The notes: generated by a model from the sequence alone, not told the origin. DNA of 64,000 nucleotides from Scortum barcoo (GCA_023238725.1 CM041550.1:3853044-3917043), one strand, 5' to 3'; shown: positions 47,073 through 57,785, numbered from the stretch's first letter. Translations and numbers: made by a program.

Positions 47073-48459
47073 AAACACCTGAATAACACGTTTTCTCCTA
47101 ATATAGCCTTGCTGGATGGCATTAACTCAGCCTCCAGCACCACTGTAAGGAACCTCTGTGTTTTATTTGATCAGGATATGTCCTTCGACACCCATATTAA
47201 GCATATTTCAAGGTCTGCCTTTTACCACCTGCGCAACATCGCAAAAATTAGGCACTTTCTGTTCCCAAAGTGAAAAATTAGTCCATGCGTTTTCCAGGCT
47301 GGATTATTGTAATTCACTTTTATCAGGCTGCCCGAACAAGTTGTTAAAGACTCTACAGCTGGTCCAGAATGCCGCTGCTCGGGTGCTGACTAAAACCAGG
47401 AAAAGAGACCATATTACTCCAGTACTGGCTTCTCTGCATTGGCTCCCTGTAAAATTTAGAGTGGATTTTAAAATCCTACTCCTCACATATAAGGCTCTAC
47501 ATGGTCTGGCACCATCATATTTAATGAATTGATAACTCCTTATCATCCGACTAGAGTGCTGCGCTCCCAAAACTTGCAGGCTTACTTGTAGTTCCCAGGG
47601 TTTCCAGAAGTAGTCTAGGTGGGCAGAGCCTTCAGCTATCAGGCCCCTGTTCTCTGGAACCAGCTCCCAGTCTGGGTCCGAGAGGCAGACACAGTGTCAG
47701 TGTTTAAGAATAGACTTAAAACCTTCCTTTTTGATAAAGCTTATAGTTAGGGCGGGCACAGGCTCGCCCTTAGTTATGCTGCTATAGGCTTAGGATTGCC
47801 AGGGGGCTCCCATGATGCACCGGGCACCTCTCCCTCTTCCTCTGTCTGTGCTTCCTGTTTCTCTACTTCCTCTTCCTCTGATTCCTCTACTTTTACTATG
47901 GTAGTAGTGCAAACTGGAATCAGCTTATAAACTGGTTAAATTGGTTAAAGTGTTAAAGTGGTTAATGTGAATACTCTTATGTCCTGTAAAGTGCATGTTA
48001 CTGCCGGAGCCCCGGTCCTCTTTGTTCTCTCCAGTCTTGCAGGTTCCTCACTGATTCTGGTTGTGGTCCATCTGTCTGAGGTTCACTGGCCTGGTGGGGA
48101 CATGATCTGTGTCTGTGTTGTGGAGAGAAGGTCGAGTGGCCCAGAGCTCCATATGAGGACATCTAGAGATGCACCTGGACTCATGGACTCATTTCCATTA
48201 CCTGTGATACCTTCACACATGGACTAAACCCAATGAACTCAGTTTATCTACAGTTTATTACGACCCATGTATAATTCCATAATATTACTGATGATGATGT
48301 TCTCTGTACATGTGGCATCCATTGCACGTCTGTCCGTCCCAGGGAGAGGGCATCCCTCATCTGTGGCTCTTCCTCAGGTTTCTTCTTTTTCCCATAAAGG
48401 GTTTTTTGAAAGTTTTTCCTGACCCGGTTTCGAGGGTCTAAGGACAGAGGGTGTCACAA
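47073..48459 (+). mobile_element. 5'-truncated LINE (L2/CR1-like), first copy
   Basis: Starts inside the RT coding part ([20 protein letters not shown] type text) and continues with [35 protein letters not shown] and ASLHWLPV. After the stop comes a long 3' UTR with TTTCTTCTTTTTCCCATAAA (about 48380) and an end around 48459. A second, longer copy at 54640-56520 is nearly identical, and a reverse-strand tail lies at 62940-63365. Confidence 0.88.
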
Positions 48460-49082
48460 CTGAATGGTCTTTAAAGACACTCAACCTGCTGCCTATACTT
48501 ATATGGGCTATTTGCTTACTTCACACCCAAACCAAATATTGGCTATAGACTTTACTGTGCTGGAGCCATCCAAAAATGAGATGGAAAACATTCCCGTCAT
48601 GAGAGATGTTTTTTTCAAAGTACATTTAGGCTGTCCCAACCCATGATCAACAGACTTATACAGTGGCCCAGGTGTTGTAGATTGGGAGATCCAGGTCATA
48701 TCTACCCTGAGTTTTGAAAGCAGTGTCATCCCACAGCTCTGCAGTATGTATAGTATTGAGGTACCACTCACAACTATCCGGCTGATGATGGGCAATGAGA
48801 GCACTTTAATCACACCCATCACAACTTTCTCTGGACCCTCCCTGTCATTAAGAAGAGAGATTGGTCATGCTCACAGCCCATCAGTCCACTGGTGAGTCCC
48901 CATTCTTTTTGATTTAGTTACCTGTTGATTCCCTCTTCTGCAGAGTACAGGAACTTGTGGCTGGCAGCATCATTGACTGGTTAGTCAAACACCAGACTAC
49001 TCCATGCTTTTGAGGGTGCTACCAAACATCTGGAGGCAGCAGCTGAACAATGTAAAAAGATCTACTATCAACATATCTGAGA
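48460..49082 (+). mobile_element. Gypsy integrase fragment
   Basis: HPNQILAIDFTVLEPSKNE (48525-48585) is the start of the gypsy integrase core, followed by further decayed integrase sequence and a post-core part (RVQELVAGSIIDWLVKHQTT near 48940). Internal deletion and frame breaks. Directly adjoins the LINE 3' end. Confidence 0.82.
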
Positions 49083-49139
49083 TGTCTGATTTTCATCTGA
49101 TGATGATTTTCATGTACAGGATGGACTGTTGTGGAAATT

Positions 49140-49312
49140 TTATTATAAATAGGACAGCTGAAGACAGACAGGAAAAGGTGGGAGAGAGAGAGGGGAAGAC
49201 ATGCAGCAAATGGATCCCAGCCTGGGAATCAAACCAGGGTCTGCTGCTGCAGCCCTATGGCCTCATACATGGGCGCACGCACTCTACCACTGAGCCACCT
49301 GTGAACCCAACT
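49140..49312 (-). mobile_element. tRNA-derived SINE
   Basis: Read on the reverse strand it starts with a tRNA-like GGTGGCTCAGTGGTAGAGTG (A box), then a GGTTTGATTCCC B-box-like segment, then TTTGCTGCATGTC. Same SINE in the partner block at 57925-58080. Confidence 0.8.
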
Positions 49313-49800
49313 ATTGTGGAATTTGGTATACACATTCGTGTCTCTCTCAGGATGAACTTTAATTTTTATGATTCCTAAAATATTCAAGTAGCTGTTTCAT
49401 CAGGTCAGCACATTCATTTGCCAAATACTCTGGTTTGTGAAAATCTTGAAATGGAAACAACATTCCCATCAGCCTCAGCTATACTTTCTGTGTAGTTTTT
49501 TTTTACATATTACAAAATGTAACCATTTTACATTTTTAAGGGACCATTTAGCCTGAAAAACTAAATAGTCTGTTGGGTTGTACGTGAGCTAAAGCATGTG
49601 CATGAGATTTCGATGCTCTAATGCTTATGCCAGATGTGGTAGTAGTGTATGGTAATGATCCTCCAAAATGTGTAGATCTGGCAGCATTTATTTTAGTGAA
49701 ATTAATACAGAGTGGTTTTTACTAAACATAACATTGCCCCCATCAGCACTGTAATCCAATTATTACCAGAAACCCTTCATCGAATCAACTATGATCATGG
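49313..49800. other. TAAR-unit 3' flank, with empty insertion site
   Basis: Matches the 3' flank at 15300-15450 (TTTATGATTCCTAAAATATT at about 49363). The CCATC at 49466-49470 has no insertion, unlike 12245, 15456 and 29556. No TAAR coding sequence precedes it, so another unit has lost its body here. 49570-49790 holds nothing recognisable. Confidence 0.75.
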
Positions 49801-50371
49801 AACACAACATGGAAATTGCCATATTATCTTAGAAAAGTCCTAAAAATGTCAACACGCCAGTCTTGTTGTCACAATATTAAGAGTGTTTCCAGATGTGACT
49901 TTAGTAGTCCTCCAATATGATACATTACACAACATAAAATGACCAGTTGTTGTGCCCAAGCCACTATTAGACTGACATCAGGTAGTATGAATATGGTACA
50001 TGTGACACCATAACATGTCTATAGACTCACTGAAACTATAAAAAGGAAGTTATGTGGTTCACATGGGATTTCTATGTGCCGGGATAACCTGTATGTAAAA
50101 CCTAATGATAAGGACAGGACGATTTATATATTTACAGCTTCAGTTTGTCCAACTTCAAACTGGGACATCTGGTGGACATGATCAGAGATCACAGTTATTC
50201 ACACCATTGAGGAAAATTAACACAAAAGGCAAAGTAATTCAGTCTCTATGGAGAGAATAAAGCAGCAGAGGGGAGGAGGGAGGGCAGGAAGGATGGACAT
50301 AGATCACTTTTATCATTGGAAAGTTTGGTCATAAAGCTGTCAGAGTTCAGCAGCTCCTCCTCTCTCTGGTG
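49800..50371 (+). promoter_or_regulatory. 5' flank of TAAR copy 4 with TATA-like box
   Basis: Shares GGAACACAACATGGAAATTG with 32987, then the unit flank. TATAAAAAG at 50037-50045 lies 327 bp before the ATG. Promoter function inferred. Confidence 0.5.
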
Positions 50372-51535
50372 ATGGAGACCTTGGAGGGAACTGAACTCTG
50401 TTTTCCACAACTCTTCAACACCTCCTGCAGGAAACCAACACGTCCTCACTTTGAGGCCATGCTGACTTACATATTGCTTTCCTCTATCTCTCTGCTCACT
50501 GTGGTTCACAACCTGCTGGTCGTCATCTCCATCTCACACTTCGAGTAGCAAAACATTTCATTCATTTATGAAACTCGTAGATAGTAATCAAAAATATTGC
50601 CTGATGTGGGGACGAGTCAATTTTTTTTTTTTTTTATCGTTGCTCTACTTATCTTTATTTGAATGATAATTAATACTACAAAGAGTGTTAAATATATTCC
50701 TTGTCTTTCCTTTCCAGGCAGCTTCACACCCCCACCAACATCCTCCTGCTCTCTCTGGCTGTGTCAGATTTCTTTGTAGGCTTCCTCATATTGTTTCAAA
50801 TTATGTTGATAGATGGCTGCTGGTTCCTCGGTGAGCTCGGATGTACTCTTTATCAATACATATCATATATTGTTGGCTCTGCCTCAGTAGGAACAATTGT
50901 GCTCATATCTGTTGACCGATTCATGGCTATTTGTCATCCTCTACATTACTCCACCAAAGTCACACAGAAAAGAGCTCAAGTCTGTGTTTATCTGTGTTGG
51001 ATATGTTCTGCAATCTTCCAAAGTCTGCTTCTGTATGACATCCTTAAACAACCAGGAAGATACAACTCCTGCATTGGAGAATGTGTATTTTCTGTTAACT
51101 ACATTGCAGGACTGGTAGATGTTATTTTTTCCTTCATTTTCCCCATCACTGTTATTGTTGTTCTGTATATTGAGAGTATTTGTGGTGGCTGTGTCTCAGG
51201 CTCGTGCCATGAGGTCTCATGTTGCAGCTGTCACACTCCAGCCTTCAGTGAAAGTAACTGCTAAGAAATCTGAATTGAAAGCAGCCAGGACTCTTGGTGT
51301 TGTTGTAGTTGTGTTTCTAATATGTCTCTGTCCATATTATTGTGTCGCTCTTTCAGGCCAAGACAGCTTACTCAATGCTTCATCCGCAACCATTTTAATA
51401 TGTATGTACTTTTTAAACTCTTGTATAAACCCTGTGATTTATGCTTTGTTTTATCCCTGGTTTAGAAAATCAATTAAGCTGATTGTTACATTTAAGATAT
51501 TGCAGCCTGACTCTTGTGAGACCAACATGTTGTAG
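50372..51535 (+). pseudogene. TAAR copy 4 (exons 50372-50544, 50718-51535), one frameshift
   Basis: The most divergent receptor of the array: METLEGTELCFPQLFNTSC start, the same intron position (phase 2 junction now encodes Glu), TM2 LSLAVSDFFVGF, DRF in place of DRY, and TM7 NSCINPVIYALFYPWF. Position 3.32 is Ser and 6.48 is Leu, but 5.42 is Asp (GAT at 51118-51120), unlike the Asn of copies 1-3. One extra T near 51169-51171, at the end of TM5, shifts the frame; the rest of the receptor is intact in the other frame (51171-51535). With no other damage this is either a very young pseudogene or a sequence/assembly error. Confidence 0.88.
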
Positions 51536-51539
51536 AGAG

Positions 51540-51890
51540 TTTTTGCATAGTGACTGAAATAAGACCCTCAGCATAAACAGAAAAATGTACACCGTCATGG
51601 GGATGAGTAATAAAATACTGCAGATCATATTCTTTGCATCATGTCATTGTCCATGATAAACTATTATGTTCTGTAGGTATGACCATTTAATTTTCATTGC
51701 AATGATGAAAGTATTTAGTGTTTATGAATTCATTCTGGACAAATATTTTCCAGTCTTGCAATACACCCATGTTGTATGTACACCATGTCAAAAAAATTAA
51801 GCAACTGACATTAACTCAAAACCTCTGGAAATTATGAAAAAAAATGGGGAAAAATTGAGTTTTTAATGAACAGCATACAGCAAAAATCTA
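51540..51890. other. 3' flank of TAAR copy 4
   Basis: Starts like the other 3' flanks (AAACAGAAAAATGTAC at about 51575) but diverges after about 80 bp. Nothing else recognised. Confidence 0.6.
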
Positions 51891-51892
51891 AT

Positions 51893-52005
51893 TGTTGGAG
51901 GGCCCTGGTAGCTCACGGGCCATAGTGCATATCATTAAGGCTTATCGCCGCAACCCAGGTTGGATTTCACTTCTGGGTCCTTTGCTGCATGTCATCTTTT
52001 ATCTC
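51893..52005 (+). mobile_element. tRNA-derived SINE fragment
   Basis: GGGCCCTGGTAGCTCACGG (A-box region), then CGCAACCCAGG (B-box region) and TTTGCTGCATGTCATC, as in fish tRNA SINEs. Confidence 0.7.
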
Positions 52006-52015
52006 CGTGCCTTTG

Positions 52016-53276
52016 TTAAGGTTTGTGGTATAGCCAAATTGTTTGTGGATGCGGGGAATCGCGTGTCTGGAAACACTGCAGGCGTTTACGCCCTGTGTTG
52101 TGATGGAACACAATTTTAACATTTAGATGTCTCTCGAATCTAGTTATGTCACTTAATGATACCTTGTGCGTGTGATCAAAACCAACCGCACAGTGCAACT
52201 GTCTTGCGTGTTCAATTTTTTCAGCCTCGGACCCTGCAGCGTTAACATAGTGTGCTAGAGAGCGAGAGAAACACAAGTTGTTGTTGTTTCCTCTGTTGTT
52301 GGGGTTGTACAGAAAACACCCTTTCCTGGACAAAATTTCATTATATAGAGCGTTTCCCAATCTCAGACAGGCACCCCTGCTTTGACCACGTGCAGGCATA
52401 ACAATAAACTCCAGTCCATCATTAGTTAAAGATGTGTCATTGCTCTGTAAAGCCTGTGAAACCTCTTCTGTGAACAAGTCTACATTGTAGCCATTGTCTG
52501 TGTTTAAAACAGCCTGCACATCACTAGCTAGGGAGGGTCCTCTCAACACAACATTTAAAATACTATTGGCTGGTGAGTTTACTAAGGATCTGTTAATTAC
52601 CCCTGACAACCTGTCCCTGACCCTTTCAGGCACTCGCTCTATGTTATTAAGATCAATGTCTCTAAAATCGAGATGCTGTCGCAATTCAGATGTGTGAAAG
52701 GAGGGTATGTCTCTGACACTTATACTACCACTAGCGTAGAGTATGAGCTCCGGCGGTGGTGGAGGAGGAAGAGTGGGGAACACTGCTCCCTACAGATTTT
52801 CCCGTTCCGCATTGTTGGAATTTGGGACTGTCTTCTACTACACTTAACAAACCTCTTTTAACAACATCATCATCAGCAGCAGAAGCAGCAGCGGCAGTAG
52901 GTGAATGAGCATTGCGTACAAAAGCATCAGTTTCAACAACAACTACATCATCAGCAGCAGCGGCAGTGGGGGCATGAGCATTGCGTACAAAAACATCAGT
53001 TTTAACAGCAGCAGCGGCAGTGGGGGCATTATCGGCTGGTCCATTCACATTTATAACACCAAAGAGATCACCACTATTCCTGTTATATTCCTCTGCCGTT
53101 TTTATAATCCATTTAAACTCAGCATTAGACATCCCATTATCATACACTTTCATAACATCCCCAGAAAGAAGGTTATTATTCCTCCGATATTTCTCATAAA
53201 CAGCATCAACCCGTTCAATCTGAGCCTCGGACAACACAACATCCTCAAAAGACGCAGCGTTTGCACGCGCAATCAT
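52016..53276 (-). pseudogene. N-terminal part of a second Polinton-like polymerase gene
   Basis: Two overlapping reverse-strand frames, 53276-52731 and 52783-52016, look like one gene with a frameshift or intron near 52760. The second contains NNNNLCFSRSLAHYVNAAGS and FERHLNVKIVFHH, matching the part of the 44-kb pPolB around KDQLCFAISLAHVI and KFESVVKRKIVVYY. It is thus a diverged homolog of that N-terminal region. The first frame has an Ala/Asp-rich section with two copies of a VRNAH(A/S)PTAAAA repeat. No exonuclease or polymerase domains follow, because TAAR/SINE DNA begins at 52 kb. Confidence 0.6.
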
Positions 53277-53279
53277 GTC

Positions 53280-53645
53280 AACACAATTAATAAGATTAAT
53301 AGATTAATAAAAAGATTAATAATTAATAAGAAACGTATCATCCGCATTAATAACAGATCTGTCGTTAGCTTTAAAAATTTTCCTCGGTGGGGACATGTTT
53401 CAGGCTAGTTTATGACCAGTTCCTAAACTTTTTTTTCAGCTGTTGTGCTTAAAATTCTGTTAAGATTGGCCAATACCTCTGTTTGGGTTTTATTAAATTT
53501 ATCTAATCTCACTTGCAATTTTTGTGTGTCATCACCATATGTTCTAATAAACCTGTTGATTGATTCTTGCTGAGTCAAAATCAATTGCCCTAATATTTAG
53601 TTTATATCTAATTCACTATATAACCACATCCAAAGTCAGTCGAGT
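53280..53645. other. AT-rich spacer of the second Polinton-like fragment
   Basis: ATTAATAAG repeats at 53285-53330; no coding motif. A reverse-strand ATG context at about 53395 is not followed by a long frame. Confidence 0.5.
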
Positions 53646-54000
53646 CATTTTAACCCGTTAACTGTATCTGCATCTGTTTTACTGTTTTCTAAACAGGCCT
53701 CACTCAAATCAGAGGGCCCTGGGGAGAGAGACTGTCTTAGATACACGGGTGTTGTATTAAGACTAACAGACGATGTATTTAATTTTTGTATTTCATCATC
53801 TATCACATTAAGCAATTCACCACCCTGCAATACGGGCATGCTAACATCATCATTCATACAAGAACCACTGTGTAGAACATGTGATCGGATTTCACCCTGA
53901 TGATGAGCTTCGGTCAGCTGTCCGGTGCCTTCAGACGAGAAAGTCTCCGCCTTCTCCTCAAGATTGCGCGTCATCTCCGCTAATGCTCTGCAAAGACACA
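53645..54000 (-). CDS. Unidentified reverse-strand frame of the second Polinton-like fragment
   Basis: The reverse-strand frame down to 53645 includes EMTRNLEEKAETFSSEGTG and EIQKLNTSSVSLNTTPVY, with a mainly hydrophilic composition. On the reverse strand a TATGTGTCTTTGCAG acceptor-like sequence (about 53991-54005) precedes ALAEMTRN, so the hydrophobic start at 54061 is probably intronic. Alternatively the Met at 53978 is the start. No family recognised. Partial or decayed. Confidence 0.35.
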
Positions 54001-54336
54001 TACATACATACGCTGGTTTTAGTATGGTTAAAAATAAATAAATACAATATAAAAACATCAACTAGTGGCACAAAGTATCAAGCAACTCACCTGCTCAGTC
54101 AATCTCCACCACCTGCAGTATTCCTCTGTTCAGCCCCTCCTACACCGCGCCTAGTCAGGACTAATAAAATAATGAAAACAAAAAAAAAAAACATAGTCAG
54201 TCACTGAAAATAACAGTAAATAGGTAATATATAAATATATATAGCGCACTAACCTTCAACACCAGGAGGTGGAATATTTTCAGAATCAGACAGGATGATA
54301 ACTTGGTATTTGACATGGTTGACAAATTTGACATTG

Positions 54337-54410
54337 TAGGGGGGTGGTGATTTGCCTGAGGGGGGAATACCTGGTGAGGATTGGTCACGGGATGTGTGTG
54401 TGTGTGGGCC
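54337..54410. repeat. G-rich phrase shared with 37515-37590
   Basis: GTGATTTGCCTGAGGGGGGA and GATGTGTGTG segments match in the same orientation. Both copies lie at an edge of Polinton-like DNA. A weaker relative is at 8375. Confidence 0.8.
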
Positions 54411-54599
54411 GGCAAACAATAGTAGTCATAGTAGCATAGCATAGTAGTTGGGTTTGGGTCAAAAGGAAGGGCCCTGATGCACCTCAATGATGTCAGACTT
54501 ATAAGGAAGTTCTGGTGTTCTGGTGTCCAACATGATTGAATTGCAGACCAAGGTGGGGTGCTTTATTGCAGAGTTTGCCACCCTAAGGGAGAGGAGGTC

Positions 54600-56520
54600 C
54601 ACCAGCTAGTGCTGCCTGCGTCACTCAAGTGCCAGGTCCTGCAACAGCTGCATGATACACATGGACATGTTAGACTTCAGTGCTGCCTTTGATACAGCTG
54701 ACCATCACATTCTGTTGCTGAGAATGGAAAAAACTGCTTGGAATTAAAGGGTCTGCATTAAACTGGTTCAGATCATACTTATCAGATTGGTCTCAGTTTG
54801 TCCATATTAATAATGAATCCTTCTGTGCATACTAAAGTCCTGTCATGGAGTTCCACAAGGTTCAGTGCTAGGTCCAATTCTATTTATTTTGTATATGCTG
54901 CCCCTTGGCAATATCATCAGGAGGCACTCCATAGATTTCCATTGTTATGCTGATGACACCCAATTATATTTATCAGTGGAGCCAGACAAAACTGATCAGC
55001 TCCTGAAACTCCATGCCTGCCTTAAAGATATAAAGGCTTGGATGACCAGAAATTTCCTGTTGTTGAACTCAGATAAAACTGAAGTGATCCTATTAGGTCC
55101 GAAACACCTGAGGAACACGCTTTCTCCTAAGATAGCCTTGTTGGATGGCATTAACTTGGGCCTCCAGCACCACTGTAAGGAACCTCTGTGTTTTATTTGA
55201 TCAGGATATGTCCTTTCGACACCCATATTAAGCATATTTCAAGGTCTGCCTTTTACCACCTGCGCACATCATCGCAAAAATTAGGCACTTTCTGTCCCAA
55301 AGTGAAAAATTAGTCCATGCATTTGTCTCTTCCAGGCTGGATTATTGTAATTCACTTTTATCAGGCTGCCCAAACAAGTCGTTAAAGACTCTACAGCTGG
55401 TCCAGAATGCCGCTGCTCGGGTGCTGACTAGAACCAGGAAAAGAGACCATATTACTCCAGTATTGGCTTCTCTGCATTGGCTCCCTGTAAAATTTTGAGT
55501 GGATTTTAAAATCCTGCTCCTCACATATAAGGCTCTACATGGTCTGGCACCATCATATCATTGATAATTAATTGATAATTCCTTATCAACCGACTAGAGT
55601 GCTGCGCTCCCAAAACGCAGGCTTACTTGTAGTTCCCAGGGTTTCCAGAAGTAGTCTAGGGGGCAGAGCCTTCAGCTATCAGGCCCCTGTTCTCTGGAAC
55701 CAGCTCCCAGTCTGGGTCCGAGAGGCAGACACAGTGTCAGTGTTTAAGAATAGACTTAAAACCTTCCTTTTTGATAAAGCTTATAGTTAGGGTGGGCACA
55801 GGCTCGCCCTTAGTTATGCTGCTATAGGCTTAGACTGCCGGGGGGCTCCCATGATGCACCGGGCACCTCTCCCTCTTCCTCTGTCTCTGCTTCCTCTTTC
55901 TCTGCTTCCTCTTCCTCTACTTCCTCTACTCTTATTATGGTATTAGTGCAAACTGGAGTCAGCTTATAAACTGGTTAAAGTGGCTAAAGTGGTTAAACTG
56001 GTTAAATTGGTTAAAGTGTTAAAGTGGTTAATGTGAATACTCTTATGTCCTGTAAAGTGCATGTTACTGCCGGGGCCCCGGTCCTCTTTGTTCTCTCCAG
56101 TCTTGCAGGTTCCTCACTGATTCTGGTTGTGGTCCATCTGTCTGAGGTTCACTGGCCTGGTGGGGACATGATCTGTGTCTGTGTTGTGGAGAGAAGGTCG
56201 AGTGGCCCAGAGCTCCATATGAGGACATCTAGAGATGCACCTGGACTCATGGACTCATTTCCATTACCTGTGATACCTTCACACATGGACTAAACCCATG
56301 AACTCAGTTTATCTACAATTTATTACGACCCATGTATAATTCCATAATATTGATTGATGATGATGTTCTCTGTACATGTGGCATCTATTGCACGTCTGTC
56401 CGTCCCAGGGAGAGGCATCCCTCATCTGTGATTCTTCCTCAGGTTTCTTCTTTTTCCCATAAAGGGTTTTTTGAAAGTTTTTCCTGATCTGGTTCGAGGG
56501 TCTAAGGACAGAGGGTGTCA
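54600..56520 (+). mobile_element. LINE (L2/CR1-like), second, longer copy
   Basis: RT parts from 54665 (MLDFSAAFDTADHHIL), [17 protein letters not shown] (about 54865), catalytic [10 protein letters not shown] (about 54940), and [14 protein letters not shown]. Then comes the region shared with 47073 and the same 3' UTR. Several frameshifts; the 5' half with the endonuclease is absent. Confidence 0.88.
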
Positions 56521-57060
56521 CAACTGAATGGTCTTTAAAGACACTCAACCTGCTGCCTATACTTATATGGGCTATTTGCTTACTTCACACCCAAACCAAA
56601 TATTGGCTATAGACTTTACTGTGCTGGAGCCATCCAAAAATGAGATGGAAAACATTCCCGTCATGAGAGATGTTTTTTTCAAAGTACATTTAGGCTGTCC
56701 CAACCCATGACCAACAGACTTATACAGTGGCCCAGGTGTTGTAGATTGGGAGATCCAGGTCATATCTACCCTGAGTTTTGAAAGCAGTGTCATCCAACAG
56801 CTCTGCAGTATGTATAGTATTGAGGTACCACTCACAACTATCCGGCTGATGATGGGCAATGAGAGCACTTTAATCACACCCATCACAACTTTCTCACAGA
56901 CCCTCCCTGTCATTAAGAAGAGAGATTGGTCATGCTCACAGACCCTCCCTCAGTCCACTGGTAAGAAGAGAGTCCCTATTTGTTATGTCATGCTCACAGC
57001 CCAGTTTCAGTCCACTGGTGTTTCATGTCTGATTTTATCACACCCATCACAACCTCTATT
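56521..57060 (+). mobile_element. Gypsy integrase fragment, second copy, left of LTR
   Basis: As at 48460-48850, with HPNQILAIDFTVLEPSKNE again. After 56895 short local duplications of CCCTCC and AGTCCACTGG units are present. Confidence 0.8.
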
Positions 57061-57571
57061 TGTTATTTTCTGTCTGTTCTGCGTCAAGTTTGTTAAGTTT
57101 TCATGTCTGTCTGTCATGTTTTCTGTTTCCTGTTCTGCTTGTCTGTTTTATTTTGAAATCCCTAACTCTCCTGTAACTTTCTGTTTTGAAATTTTGAAAC
57201 TCTCCCGTTTCAGGTTTGAAATTAACTTTGTGTGTTTCCCCCTTTAGACTTCCTGCCCTTGTGTGTTTCCCGCCTGTGAGATTGTCTGCCCCGCCCTGAT
57301 TGTTTTCCACCTGTTGCCTGTTTCCCATTACCTCATGTGTATATATTGTCTAGGTTTTCCCGTTCTCTTTGCCAGATCGTTGCGTCTAGTTGTGTTACCA
57401 CATTCATGTGTGCAGTCCTGTCTGTGTCACGTGCTAAGACTACTGATCAAGCTGTATCTTCGTTGCCAAGCCATTTGTTGTAAACCTTATTTCTGAATTA
57501 AATCAACTAAAAGACTCTGCTGTGTCGGTATCCTGCATTTGGGTCCTTCTGTTCTGAGCCTCGGCTTAACA
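57061..57571 (+). mobile_element. Solo LTR of the element A family
   Basis: TGTTATTTTCTGTC...CTCGGCTTAACA, matching the 17462-17887 LTR through most of its length (CCTAACTCTCCTG, TGATTGTTTTCCACCTG, CATTTGGGTCCTTCTGTTCT). It interrupts the gypsy scrap; the partner block at about 48895 lacks it, giving the empty site. Confidence 0.85.
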
Positions 57572-57785
57572 CCATTCTTTTTGATGTTTGGGCAAGACCT
57601 TCAGTTACCTGTTGATTCCCTCTTCTGCAGAGTACAGGAACTTGTGGCTGGCAGCATCCTTGACTGGTTAGTCAAACACCAGACCCGGCTACTCCATGCT
57701 TTTGAGGGTGCTACCAAACATCTGGAGGCAGCAGTTGAACAATGTAAAAAGATCTACTATCAACATATCTGAGATGTCTCCCTAC
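57572..57785 (+). mobile_element. Gypsy integrase C-terminal fragment
   Basis: FFLMFGQDLQLPVDSLFCRV followed by RLLHAFEGATKHLEAAVEQC, the end of the integrase core and start of the C-terminal region. The partner copy lost the first part. Confidence 0.82.

Larger units (their letters stand above)
47073..49440. repeat. Composite block, copy 1 (partner 55130-58150)
   Basis: LINE end, gypsy integrase fragments, SINE and a piece of TAAR 3' flank occur in the same order and orientation at 55130-58150 with very high identity. The partner copy additionally holds a 511-bp solo LTR and a short local duplication. This is best explained by duplication of the assembled block. Confidence 0.85.

Noticed and set aside
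48464..48646. Polinton integrase
   Set aside because: The text fits the gypsy integrase core start, is carried in the duplicated composite block and is not linked to the Polinton genes except by the LINE.
49140..52005. tRNA genes at 49.2, 52.0 and 58.0 kb
   Set aside because: Only A- and B-box-like parts with SINE bodies are present; no complete cloverleaf can be drawn.
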